A stretch of DNA of 33,708 bases from DATGEO01 sp035310015 (GCA_035310015.1 DATGEO010000083.1:1-33708); one strand, 5' to 3'. Counted from the first letter of the stretch, positions 16,748 through 23,680 are shown. Program-made: numbers and translations. Notes: a model not told the origin generated them from the sequence alone.

Positions 16748-18052
16748 TCAGACCCCCGTCGCCGCTTCGGCGCGCTGGCGCCACTGCTCGGGGATCAGGG
16801 TCTCCATCAGGTCGTCGACCGAGATCGCGCCGATGAGATTGCCGTTGCGGTCGACCACGCCGAGGGCGGTGAGGTTGTAGTCGGCCATCATCAACGCCAC
16901 GTCCGCGAGGTCGGCGCTGGTGCCGACCTTGCAGGTGACCAGCTCGAGCTCATCGACCTTCTGGCCCGACGGTGCCCGGAGCAGGTCGTGCGCGGTGGTG
17001 CTGCCCAGGTAGTGGCCCTCGGTCTCGGTCACGAACACCGTGCCGAGCAGCTGGTGGGGAACTCTGTGGTCGGTGCGCACGGCCTCCAGGGCCTCGGCGA
17101 CGGTCGCGCCGCGGATCACCCAGATGTAGTCGGGGTTCATCATGCCGCCGGCCGCGGACGGGTGGTACTGAAGCAGTGCGCGCAGCTTGTGCTGCTGCGC
17201 CGGCGACATCAGGTTCAGCACCGGCAGGCGGCGCTCCTGGTCCAGCTCGCCGAGCAGGTCGGCCGCGTCGTCGGGCGCCATGCGCTCGAGCACGTGCGCG
17301 GCCTCGACGTCCGATCGCGAGCGCAGAAATTCGGCGCGGTGCTCTTCGTCTAGCTCTTCGAAGACGTCGGCGGTGAGCTCCGGATCGCTCTCGACCGCGT
17401 CCAGGATCTCCTCGCCTTCTTCGTGCGAGGCGCCTTCCACCAGGTCCGCGATCTGGGCGGGGTGCAGGCGCCGCAGGCGCTGGAGCGGAACGAGCAGCTT
17501 GGCCGTCGGGACGTGGCCGACGAAGGGCTGGACGTCCTTCCAGTCCAGGAGCGCGTGCCGGCGCAGGTCGGGACGCTTCCGGCGCGGGACCAGGCGCCGC
17601 AGCATGGCTCGCGGGCTGCGGTCGACGCCCAGCAGCCGCCATTCGCCGTCGGCCTGCGAAAGCACGAGGTCGTTGGCCTGGACGATGCGTCCGCGCGCGA
17701 CGTCCATCAGGTGGCGTCCAAGCACGTCTGCGGACAGCAGCACCTCGCCCGGACGGCGCTGGAACTGGGTCATGTCGACGGTGTTCGTGTTCAGCCGGAT
17801 CGCGCCCGGCTCCAGGCGCTCGATGAACTGGCGGCCGACGAAAACGTCATGGCCGCCGACGTTGACCTTGAGACCGGTGATCGGCGGGTAGCCGCCGTCG
17901 GTCAGCTTGGCGATGAAGTCCTCGACCCGCCCGAGCTGCTCCCCGGCCGCGTTGAGAACCGGGCTGCGCAGCAGCTGCGTAACGGTAACCCGCCGTTTCT
18001 CGCGTCCATGCGCGGTTCTGTCGCTCTTTGCGTCGCTCACAGTGTCACCCAT
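16748..18052 (-). CDS. PRC-barrel / MgtE N-terminal / CBS-pair soluble regulatory protein
   Basis: A 434-residue protein with no membrane segment. The N-terminal 150 residues look like two PRC-barrel modules (RSPVLNAAGEQLGRVEDFIA and VVQAND-like strands ending WRLLGVDRSP). A superhelical MgtE_N domain follows (LHPAQIADLVEGASHEEGEE, VFEELDEEHRAEFL, ERMAPDDAADLLGELDQE). The C-terminus is a CBS pair, with PSAAGGMMNPDYIWV opening it and NLIGAISVDDLMETLIPEQW closing it. In MgtE these domains sense cytosolic Mg2+ and gate the pore; here the pore domain is missing. Six bases separate it from the NRAMP gene, so it probably gates or regulates that transporter in trans (inference). Confidence 0.85.
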   Translation of the reverse strand: MGDTVSDAKSDRTAHGREKRRVTVTQLLRSPVLNAAGEQLGRVEDFIAKLTDGGYPPITGLKVNVGGHDVFVGRQFIERLEPGAIRLNTNTVDMTQFQRRPGEVLLSADVLGRHLMDVARGRIVQANDLVLSQADGEWRLLGVDRSPRAMLRRLVPRRKRPDLRRHALLDWKDVQPFVGHVPTAKLLVPLQRLRRLHPAQIADLVEGASHEEGEEILDAVESDPELTADVFEELDEEHRAEFLRSRSDVEAAHVLERMAPDDAADLLGELDQERRLPVLNLMSPAQQHKLRALLQYHPSAAGGMMNPDYIWVIRGATVAEALEAVRTDHRVPHQLLGTVFVTETEGHYLGSTTAHDLLRAPSGQKVDELELVTCKVGTSADLADVALMMADYNLTALGVVDRNGNLIGAISVDDLMETLIPEQWRQRAEAATGV

Positions 18053-18184
18053 CGAATTTCGGCTGTTCGCCCCCTTCGGCCGTCCGGCCTGCGCCCATTA
18101 TCCCGCTCATTCGCCAGGCCAACGGCGGGCGGGTTAAGCTCCGGCCGAATTCATCCGGCGGTCGCGCCGCACGAGGAGATGACC

Positions 18185-18694
18185 GTGAACGAACCAATGC
18201 AAGAAAGACGCAGGTCCAGTCCGGAGCATCGCGCCGCCTATGCCGAGGCGCAGCGCGCGCCGGCCGAGCACAAGCCTCGCCTGATCACGACCCAGAGCGT
18301 CCGGCCGCAGGTCCACGGCGCCGGCACTGTGGGCGCCTTCAACAGCTGGCTGGCGGTGCTGATCACCAAGAACGTGGGCACGATGTGGGCCGCCTACATC
18401 TTTTCCGTCATCGGCCTGACCAGCCTGTTCGGCGTGGTGACGAACAACATCACCCTGACGCTGCTCTTTGGAGGCCTGAGCTCCTACTTCCTGCAGCTCG
18501 TGCTGCTGCCGATCATCATGGTCGGCCAGAACGTCATCTCCGCCAGCCAGGACGCGCGCGCCGAGGCCGACCACCTCACCCTCACCACCCTCCACGCCAT
18601 GAACGTGCGCCAGCTGGAGATGCTGGAGCAGCAGGCCAAGATCCTCGAGCAGCAGCACAAGATCCTGGAGATGCTGCGAGGCCGCCCGGCCTAG
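18185..18694 (+). CDS. DUF1003-like small membrane protein
   Basis: About 170 residues: a charged N-terminus, two hydrophobic helices (TMWAAYIFSVIGLTSLFGVV and a following LLFGGLSSYFLQLVLLPIIM), then MVGQNVISASQDARAEAD and a C-terminal coiled-coil-like helix rich in Gln and Leu. PxIMxxQN after helix 2 with a downstream DR/RAExD stretch is characteristic of DUF1003 proteins, whose function is unknown. The strong GAGGAG at 18173-18178 abuts an ATG at 18179, which is too close; a GTG at 18185 has 6-base spacing and is preferred. It is divergent from the metal-transport pair, with 18053-18184 as shared upstream region. Confidence 0.72.
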   Translation: MNEPMQERRRSSPEHRAAYAEAQRAPAEHKPRLITTQSVRPQVHGAGTVGAFNSWLAVLITKNVGTMWAAYIFSVIGLTSLFGVVTNNITLTLLFGGLSSYFLQLVLLPIIMVGQNVISASQDARAEADHLTLTTLHAMNVRQLEMLEQQAKILEQQHKILEMLRGRPA

Positions 18695-18698
18695 ACGG

Positions 18699-18869
18699 AT
18701 GCCGCGCAGCGTTGCTCTCATCGACGAGGTGGGTAGGAGGATGATGGAGAGGTGGGTGGGCTCGGATGATCCAGACCTGCGCTGGATCGTTGAAGAGCAA
18801 CCTGGGCAAAGCACGCATGGTCGCTCTCGGCCGCCGCTCGAGAGCGACCGACGAGGAGTCGAAGCATGA
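18699..18869 (+). CDS. Small ORF coupled to the baeRF gene (HEAT-repeat-like tail)
   Basis: An ATG at 18699 opens a 56-residue frame: MPRSVALIDEVGRRMMERWV, then GSDDPDLRWIVEEQPGQ and a basic tail. DPDLRWIV resembles the terminal repeats of HEAT/DNA-alkylation-repeat proteins. Its TGA (18867-18869) overlaps the next start codon in an ATGA arrangement, so it may couple translation of the baeRF gene. An internal ATG pair near 18740 follows AGGAGG, offering a second start of about 43 residues. It may be a functional leader peptide, a small protein, or the remnant of a longer repeat protein. It starts 4 bases after the DUF1003-like stop. Confidence 0.4.
   Translation: MPRSVALIDEVGRRMMERWVGSDDPDLRWIVEEQPGQSTHGRSRPPLESDRRGVEA
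18819..18849 (+). promoter_or_regulatory. Perfect 11-bp hairpin upstream of the baeRF start
   Basis: GGTCGCTCTCG (18819-18829) is the exact reverse complement of 18839-18849, with a 9-base loop. It ends 3 bases before the GAGGAG ribosome-binding site (18853-18858) of the gene at 18866. No U tract follows, so it is unlikely to be a terminator; it could control ribosome access or protect the mRNA 5' end. Confidence 0.5.
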
Positions 18870-19663
18870 CCTGGAAGCTGCACGTCAAGAGCCTTTACAC
18901 GCTGCTGAAGATCGAGCCGGACCTCGCGACCGCTGACGAGCGGACGTTGACGGTGTACCTGCCGATACGCGCGGAGGGCTTTGACGCCACGCAGTACGAG
19001 ATCACCCTGAAACACCTGTCCGAGCACTACGTCGAGCGGCTCGACGAGCACCAGCGGGCGGTGATGCGGTCGGAGCTGGCACGCTTGCGAACGCACCTCA
19101 ACCTGGTGCGGCCCGCGGGCTGCCGGGCGATCGTCGCGTTCGCCAATGAGCCGAAGCGGCTGCTGCGCCTGGTCCGGCTGCCGGAAAGCGTCGAGGAGCG
19201 CCTCGAAGTCGGCCCGCCGCTGCTCGCGCCGCTCGAGCGGATGCTGGACCACTACCCGCCGGCGCTCATCGCCGTCGTCGACAAGACGGAGGCGCGCATT
19301 TATGCATCGGTGCTCGGCGAGGTCGTGGCGCTGGACCACGTCGAGGGCCAGGAGGTCAAGCACACCCGCGCGGGCGGCACGTCGGCGCCGAGCAACCAGC
19401 GCAAGGCGGACAACAGGATGAAGGCCAACGTCAAGCGCGTGGCCGAGATCCTCGACCGCGAGATGCGGCGCGGCGAGTTCGCGCGCGTCTTCATCGCCGG
19501 ACCGGAGGAGGCGCGGGCCGAGCTGATGCACGAGATGCCGAAGCAGCTGGCGCGCTCGGTGGCCGGCACGATCTCGGCGACGCTCGACAACACTCCCGGC
19601 AGGCTGCAGGCGGAGATCCGCGAGCAGGTGGCACGGATCGGCAGGGTGTCGCCGGCAGCCTGA
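18866..19663 (+). CDS. baeRF/Vms1-like archaeo-eukaryotic release factor homologue
   Basis: A 265-residue cytosolic protein of the bacterial archaeo-eukaryotic release factor (eRF1/Vms1) superfamily. Members hydrolyse or are thought to hydrolyse peptidyl-tRNA on stalled ribosomes, or act as anti-stress ribosome factors. The central strand ALIAVVDKTEARIYASVLGEV (about 133-153) and the loop HTRAGGTSAPSNQRKADNRM hold GG (170-171) and Q178, a degenerate version of the catalytic GGQ loop. The C-terminal FARVFIAGPEEARAELMHEM followed by SVAGTISATLDNTPG is the standard eRF1-domain-3-like segment. ATG 18866 overlaps the upstream small-ORF stop; GAGGAG at 18853-18858 supports it. A truncated xfp start follows after 2 bases. 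Confidence 0.72.
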   Translation: MTWKLHVKSLYTLLKIEPDLATADERTLTVYLPIRAEGFDATQYEITLKHLSEHYVERLDEHQRAVMRSELARLRTHLNLVRPAGCRAIVAFANEPKRLLRLVRLPESVEERLEVGPPLLAPLERMLDHYPPALIAVVDKTEARIYASVLGEVVALDHVEGQEVKHTRAGGTSAPSNQRKADNRMKANVKRVAEILDREMRRGEFARVFIAGPEEARAELMHEMPKQLARSVAGTISATLDNTPGRLQAEIREQVARIGRVSPAA

Positions 19664-19665
19664 CC

Positions 19666-19806
19666 ATGGCGCGGAAGAAGACCACGACCGCCACGGCCAC
19701 ACCGCTGGGGCCGGATGAGCTACGGCTCATCAACGCCTACTGGCACGCGGCCAACTACATCTCGGTCGGGCAGACCGTACTAAACCAGTGCTTTCCGCGC
19801 GTTTAG
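19666..19806 (+). pseudogene. xfp: Truncated phosphoketolase (xfp), N-terminal remnant
   Basis: From the ATG at 19666, 2 bases after the baeRF stop, the frame reads a short basic leader and then PLGPDELRLINAYWHAANYI followed by SVGQ. This matches the invariant start of xylulose-5-phosphate/fructose-6-phosphate phosphoketolase (ELxxxxxYWRAANYLSVGQIYL). Homology stops at the VGQ codons near 19773; six further unrelated residues lead to a TAG at 19804. The normal protein is about 790-800 residues, so all thiamine-diphosphate and active-site regions are gone. The intact acetate kinase gene directly downstream fits the usual xfp-ackA operon, so the remnant marks a deletion, or an assembly join. 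Confidence 0.8.
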
Positions 19807-19867
19807 TACAAGAAGTGCGGAATTCCTATTCTCGTAGCGCACGTTTGGCACAAGACGTGCGGAATCC
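19777..19867 (+). repeat. Compact palindrome/direct-repeat element with pseudoknot potential
   Basis: GTACTAAAC (19777-19785) is the exact inverted copy of 19801-19809. TTCCGC (19793-19798) is the inverted copy of 19817-19822. The two pairs interleave, with loops of 7, 2 and 7 bases, an ideal H-type pseudoknot. In addition 19801-19826 is repeated as 19843-19867 with four or five differences (shared core ACAAGA-GTGCGGAAT). The second copy carries its own GCACGT/ACGTGC hairpin (19839-19844 with 19855-19860). The element lies exactly between the point where xfp homology ends and the acetate kinase start. Confidence 0.6.
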
Positions 19868-19873
19868 GGTGGC

Positions 19874-20971
19874 TTGCGCGTCTTAGTAGTCAACGCCGGC
19901 TCGTCCTCTCTGAAGATCGGCCTCGTCGACGACGACGCGGAGATCGCCGAGCTCGAGTTCAAGGCGACGGCGGGCCGCTTCGACGACGCCGAGCTGGAGA
20001 GCGCGGTGCGCGGCATGGAAGGCGTCGAGGCTGTGGGCCATCGCGTGGTGCACGGCGGCCCCAGATACGCGTCGGCGGTGCGCGTCACGCCCGAGGTCGT
20101 CGACTACCTGGTGTCGATCACGGACATGGCGCCACTGCACCTGCCCGCGTCACTCGCCGGCATTGCGGCGGTCAAGGCAATCCTGCCCCGCGTGCCGGCG
20201 GTCGCGTGCTTCGACACCTCGTTCCATTCGAAGATGCCGGCCGAGGCGTCGACGTACGCAATCCCGCTCGAGTGGCGCACCGAGTACGGCATCCGGCGCT
20301 ACGGGTTTCACGGCTTCTCGCACCGCTACGCGTCGCGGCGCGCGGCCGAGATCCTCGGCCGGCCGGAGGCTTTCCTGCGCACCGTGACCTGCCACCTCGG
20401 ATCGGGCGCATCATGCGCCGCCGTGCTCGGCGGGAAGTCTGTGGACACGACCATGGGCTTCACGCCGATGGAAGGCCTGGTGATGGCCACGCGGTCGGGC
20501 AGCGTGGATCCCGGGATGGTGCTGTGGCTGGAGCGCCACGCGGGGATGACCGAGCCGCAGCTCAACGAGGGGCTCGACCAGAAGTCGGGCCTGGTGGGCC
20601 TCGCGGGAGTTGCCGACATGCGCGAGGTGCTGCGCGGAATGGCCGCGGGCGTCGAGCGGTCCCGCCTGGCATTCGACGTGTACGTCCACCGCCTCCGCGC
20701 GCACATCGGCTCGATGGCCGCGGCGATGAACGGCGTGGACGCGATCGTCTTCACCGGCGGCGTGGGCGAGAATGCCCCGGCGGTGCGCGAGGCGGCGGCG
20801 TCGGGTCTCGCGTTCCTCGGTGTCGAGGTCGATCCCGACCTGAACCGAAAGATCGACGGCGACGGCGACGTCAGCGCGGCGGACGCCGAGGTGCGCACGC
20901 TGGTCGTGCACGCCCGCGAGGACGTCGAGGTCGCGCGCGAGGTGCGGGGGGTCCTGTCCGAGTCGGGCTAG
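19874..20971 (+). CDS. ackA: Acetate kinase
   Basis: A 365-residue ASKHA-fold enzyme interconverting acetyl phosphate + ADP and acetate + ATP in the cytosol. The signature NAGSSSLK is at residues 7-14. VVHGGPRY, CFDTSFHSKMP, YGFHGFSHRYASRRAAE and HLGSGASCAAVLGGKSVDTT are all present, as is TRSGSVDPGM and the adenosine-site FTGGVGENAPAVRE. The protein is somewhat shorter than the usual ~400 residues but looks complete. The start is a TTG at 19874 preceded by GGTGG; no ATG or GTG lies in frame between it and the repeat. The acetyl-phosphate source expected from context, phosphoketolase, is reduced to a remnant just upstream. Confidence 0.93.
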   Translation: MRVLVVNAGSSSLKIGLVDDDAEIAELEFKATAGRFDDAELESAVRGMEGVEAVGHRVVHGGPRYASAVRVTPEVVDYLVSITDMAPLHLPASLAGIAAVKAILPRVPAVACFDTSFHSKMPAEASTYAIPLEWRTEYGIRRYGFHGFSHRYASRRAAEILGRPEAFLRTVTCHLGSGASCAAVLGGKSVDTTMGFTPMEGLVMATRSGSVDPGMVLWLERHAGMTEPQLNEGLDQKSGLVGLAGVADMREVLRGMAAGVERSRLAFDVYVHRLRAHIGSMAAAMNGVDAIVFTGGVGENAPAVREAAASGLAFLGVEVDPDLNRKIDGDGDVSAADAEVRTLVVHAREDVEVAREVRGVLSESG

Positions 20972-20980
20972 GCGCTCGAC

Positions 20981-21379
20981 CTAGCGGGTGGCGGCCAGCG
21001 ACGCGACGAGGTTGCGCACTCGGCCGGCGATCTCGTCTCGAATGCGGCGCACGGTCTCGAGGTCCTTGCCCGCGGGGTCTTCCAGCTCCCAGTCCTCGTA
21101 CCGCTTGCCCGGATAGATCGGACACGCGTCGCCGCAGCCCATGGTGATGACGACATCCGCTTCCTTGACCATGTTCCCGGTCATCAGCTTCGGCCTCTCA
21201 GCGCTGATGTCGATGCCTATCTCGCGCATGGCCCGGACCACTGCCGGGTTCAGCTGATTCGCGGGCTCGCTGCCCGCCGAGCGCACCCGGACGCGGCCCT
21301 CCCCCATCTTCTCGAGGAGTGCGGCCGCCATCTGGCTTCGGCCGGCGTTGTGCACACAGACGAACAGGACCTCCTGCAC
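20981..21379 (-). CDS. arsC: Arsenate reductase, low-molecular-weight phosphatase type
   Basis: A 132-residue protein reducing arsenate to arsenite. The P-loop CVHNAGRSQMA (CX5R) starts at C8. The redox cysteine region is MGCGDACPIYPGKRYEDWEL, giving the Cys pair typical of the thioredoxin-coupled class, and DPAGKD supplies the general-acid Asp. There is no arsR, acr3 or arsB in the window, so it stands alone and may be constitutive. It is convergent with ackA (10-base gap) and divergent from the membrane protein at 21508. ATG or equivalent at 21379 is directly before EVLFVCVH, leaving no doubt about the start. Confidence 0.93.
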   Translation of the reverse strand: MQEVLFVCVHNAGRSQMAAALLEKMGEGRVRVRSAGSEPANQLNPAVVRAMREIGIDISAERPKLMTGNMVKEADVVITMGCGDACPIYPGKRYEDWELEDPAGKDLETVRRIRDEIAGRVRNLVASLAATR

Positions 21380-21507
21380 GTCGCCCAGTATGCGACGGGC
21401 CGGTTAAGGGAACGGTTTCGAGGACGTAGAGCTGGGACCAGAAGTCTCCGCACCGACAAGTATCTGTGCAAAGCCTCCCGTTACCTCGGTAGGAGGTTGT
21501 CAAGAGT

Positions 21508-21933
21508 ATGAGTTCGACCACGTTGGTGATCGTCATCGTGGTGGCGGTTGCGGTACTGATCGTTATCGGTGTTCTCGCCGCGACCATGGGCAGGCGAGCG
21601 CGTACGAGATCCCTGCCCGACGAATCCAAGCGCCGCTATGCCGAGAGCTGGAGGGCGATCGAGATGAAGTTCGTCGACAGCCCGCAGACGGCCATTCGTG
21701 AAGCCGACGATCTCGCCGTCTCGATCCTGCGCGAGCGCGGCGCACACATGCACGACGACCACATGCCCGACGAGCTGCGGCATGCCCGCGAAGCGGCCCG
21801 CAGCGACGAGCGCGGTGGTGGCGGAACCGAGGGGATGCGGCGCGCGATGCTCGCCTACCAGGGCATCGTCGACGACGCCCTCGGGAAATCAACTCGCAAG
21901 TCAGCCGGCGAGGGCCGGCGGGAGGTCGCCTGA
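21508..21933 (+). CDS. Membrane-anchored protein, first of a tandem paralogous pair
   Basis: One N-terminal membrane helix (TLVIVIVVAVAVLIVIGVLA) is followed by a cytosolic helical domain: YAESWRAIEMKFVDSPQTAI, then READDLAVSILRERG and, near the end, EGMRRAMLAYQGIVDDALG. The W-x-x-I-x-x-x-F-V-(D/E)-x-P-x-x-A-(V/I)-x-x-A-(D/E) pattern with a final LRxAMxxY-type helix occurs in uncharacterised proteins of Actinomycetota-like genomes. The second gene repeats the same domain without the anchor. TAGGAGG (21490-21496) precedes the ATG by 11 bases. The stop and next start share a base (TGATG), so the pair is coupled. Function is unknown; paired membrane and soluble forms suggest hetero-oligomers. 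Confidence 0.65.
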   Translation: MSSTTLVIVIVVAVAVLIVIGVLAATMGRRARTRSLPDESKRRYAESWRAIEMKFVDSPQTAIREADDLAVSILRERGAHMHDDHMPDELRHAREAARSDERGGGGTEGMRRAMLAYQGIVDDALGKSTRKSAGEGRREVA

Positions 21934-22376
21934 TGGAACAGCGTCCTGCGGAACCGAGGCGCGAGGAGCCGATGCCGCGTGAGCAGCCGCGTGATCGCAC
22001 CGAGATGACGCGCGAACGCGATCGCACCGAGCCCATGCCTGGGCGGGCTGAGGCCATGCCTGGGCGCACCGAGCCCATGCCTGGGCGCACCGAGCCGATG
22101 CGCGACCGCGAACCGATGTGGCCGAACATGTCCGACTTCCGGCGCCGGTTCGACGAGATCCAGGTCCAGTTCGTGGAGGAGCCCGAGGCGGCGGTCAAGA
22201 AGGCCGAGGAGCTGCTCAACCAGTTCATCGACCAGATGGCGAACGCCATGCACGAGCGTCTGCGCAGCATCCACGGCGAGCTGGGCGATGGCAACTCGGA
22301 CACGGAACGCCTGCGCCTGGCCATGCAGCGCCTGCGCCGAATGATCGATTCGTTCGGAGAGCGCGCCGCAGCCTAG
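21933..22376 (+). CDS. Soluble paralogue with low-complexity N-terminus
   Basis: A 147-residue protein with no membrane segment. The first 60 residues are low-complexity, Arg/Glu/Pro/Met-rich, built on RTEPMPG-type heptads. The remaining part, FRRRFDEIQVQFVEEPEAAV then KKAEELLNQFIDQMANAMHE and TERLRLAMQRLRRMIDSF, is a homologue of the domain in the preceding gene. It is likely cytosolic and possibly binds its membrane-anchored paralogue. Start ATG at 21933 shares its first base with the previous stop. Function unknown. It is followed by tRNA-Arg on the other strand. Confidence 0.65.
   Translation: MEQRPAEPRREEPMPREQPRDRTEMTRERDRTEPMPGRAEAMPGRTEPMPGRTEPMRDREPMWPNMSDFRRRFDEIQVQFVEEPEAAVKKAEELLNQFIDQMANAMHERLRSIHGELGDGNSDTERLRLAMQRLRRMIDSFGERAAA
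22023..22106 (+). repeat. 21-bp in-frame tandem repeat (4 units)
   Basis: Units at 22023, 22044, 22065 and 22086 have the core CGCACCGAGCCCATGCCTGG plus one G. The third is identical to the first, the second has three to four changes, and the fourth diverges in its last third. They encode RTEPMPG, RAEAMPG, RTEPMPG and RTEPMRD. A degenerate earlier unit (DRTEMTRE) precedes them, so the stretch likely grew by slippage. Confidence 0.85.
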
Positions 22377-22412
22377 CGTGCACACCCCCTTGCGGGCGCC
22401 GGCCGGCGCTGG

Positions 22413-22485
22413 CGCCCCGCCCAGGATTCGAACCCGGGACCCTCTGCTTAGAAGGCAGATGCTCTATCCACTGAGCTAGCGGGGC
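22413..22485 (-). tRNA. tRNA-Arg (anticodon UCU)
   Basis: The minus strand folds fully: acceptor GCCCCGC/GCGGGGC, D stem GCTC/GAGC, anticodon stem TCTGC/GCAGA around CTTCTAA (anticodon TCT), and T arm CCGGG-TTCGAAT-CCTGG. Discriminator G at 22413; CCA is not encoded, unlike tRNA-Tyr in this window. It reads the rare AGA/AGG codons. Confidence 0.95.
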
Positions 22486-22519
22486 GGATCGCCAACCCGG
22501 AGAGGATACGGCTGCGCCG

Positions 22520-23407
22520 CTACCTGGCCGGGTAATCCCCCGCTCTGGCCACCATGCCCGGCAGCTCCTTGCCCAGCTGCAGGCCGAGCCACTCCGAGCA
22601 GGCGATGAGCTTGTCGAGGTCGATGCCTGTTTCAACCCCCATCCCCCGTAGGAGGTAGACCAGATCCTCGGTGGCGATGTTGCCGGTGGCTTTTGGCGCG
22701 AACGGGCAGCCGCCCGCGCCGCCCACCGAAGAGTCGAGCGACACCGCGCCTGCGTCCAGCGCGGCGAGCGCGTTGGCGTATCCCGTGTTGCGCGTGTTGT
22801 GAAAATGCGCGCCGACGGTGGCCCCAAGCTTCCGCGCGCCTTCGACCAGCTCAGTCACCTGCCGGGGCACGGCGACGCCGATGGTGTCCGCCAGGCAGAT
22901 CTCGTCCGCCGGCACCTCCATGAGCCCCTGGACGATGTCGAGCACCCGCTGCGGCGCGACCGGTCCCTCGAACGGACAGCCGAACGCGACGCTGACGGTG
23001 ACGGTGATCGGCATGCGATCCGCTCGCGCGCGCCGCACGAGCGAGAGAGCGGTTTCCAGACCCTGAGCGGTGGTCGCGTTCTGGTTGCGGCGGCCGAACT
23101 CGTCGGTCGCGGAGAACGCATAGTGCACCTCATCCACGCCCGCGGCGCTTGCGCGCTCGTAGCCCTGTTCGTTGAGCACGAGACCGGCGTAGGTCACGCC
23201 GGGCACACGCCGCAGCGCTCCCATCACCTCTTCGGCGCCGGCCATCTGCGGGACGAGCTTGGGATTGACGAAGCTCGCGGCCTCGATCTTTTTGAGGCCG
23301 GCCGCGGCGAGGCGGTCGCAGAGCTCGGCGCGTACGGGCGGCTCCAACCTTTGCGCTTCGTTCTGCAGCCCGTCGCGCGGGCCGACGTCGCATATGTGAA
23401 CCGGCAC
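22520..23407 (-). CDS. Hydroxymethylglutaryl-CoA lyase-type enzyme
   Basis: A 295-residue DRE-TIM metallolyase. HMG-CoA lyases split 3-hydroxy-3-methylglutaryl-CoA into acetyl-CoA and acetoacetate, the last step of leucine degradation. ICDVGPRDGLQNE holds the metal and substrate Arg/Asp (R11, D12 region), EAASFVNPKLVPQMA follows, HFHNTRNTGYANAL gives the metal-binding HxH, and the family signature SVGGAGGCPFAPKATGN has the catalytic Cys loop. No other leucine-degradation genes are near, so a related acyl-CoA lyase role is possible. A GTG at 23407 is the best start: codons upstream run into unrelated antisense sequence. It is divergent from the DUF1059 gene across 38 bases. Confidence 0.88.
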   Translation of the reverse strand: MPVHICDVGPRDGLQNEAQRLEPPVRAELCDRLAAAGLKKIEAASFVNPKLVPQMAGAEEVMGALRRVPGVTYAGLVLNEQGYERASAAGVDEVHYAFSATDEFGRRNQNATTAQGLETALSLVRRARADRMPITVTVSVAFGCPFEGPVAPQRVLDIVQGLMEVPADEICLADTIGVAVPRQVTELVEGARKLGATVGAHFHNTRNTGYANALAALDAGAVSLDSSVGGAGGCPFAPKATGNIATEDLVYLLRGMGVETGIDLDKLIACSEWLGLQLGKELPGMVARAGDYPAR

Positions 23408-23445
23408 ATAGATAAAGGTAGAGGCCGGTGCTAACCTCGGCTGGC

Positions 23446-23616
23446 ATGGATGGATCCGACGGCCGTCGCGACAGCCTGATCGTCCGCTGCGACTGCGGCT
23501 TCGAGGTCCGCGGCAACGCCGACGAGGTGGTCGAGGCCATGCAGGCCCACGCCAGGGATGCGCACAACATGAACGCGACGCGCGAGCAGGTGCTGGCGCG
23601 GGCGCAGAAGGCCTGA
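23446..23616 (+). CDS. DUF1059 small protein
   Basis: A 56-residue protein: SLIVRCDCGFEVRGNADEVV followed by EAMQAHARDAHNMNAT and REQVLARAQ. CDCGFE with the later H-A-R-x-x-H pair is the DUF1059 pattern (two Cys and two His that could bind a metal). Function unknown. ATG 23446 is chosen; a GTG at 23428 would add six non-conserved residues. The short divergent gap to the HMG-CoA lyase leaves little room for two leaders, so at least one transcript is probably leaderless. Confidence 0.75.
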   Translation: MDGSDGRRDSLIVRCDCGFEVRGNADEVVEAMQAHARDAHNMNATREQVLARAQKA

Positions 23617-23680
23617 AAGCCTGAGCTCCGACCAGCCGCCGGTCTGGACGACCGAGGGCCCGGTTCAAGCCGAGGTCTTC

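Noticed and set aside
17423..18178. A long plus-strand extension upstream of the DUF1003-like gene.
   Set aside because: It is antisense to the PRC/MgtE_N/CBS gene; real coding begins at 18179-18185 behind GAGGAG.
19777..19867. Type III toxin-antitoxin RNA (tandem pseudoknot repeats).
   Set aside because: Only about one and a half repeat units are present and no ToxN-like endonuclease gene is adjacent.
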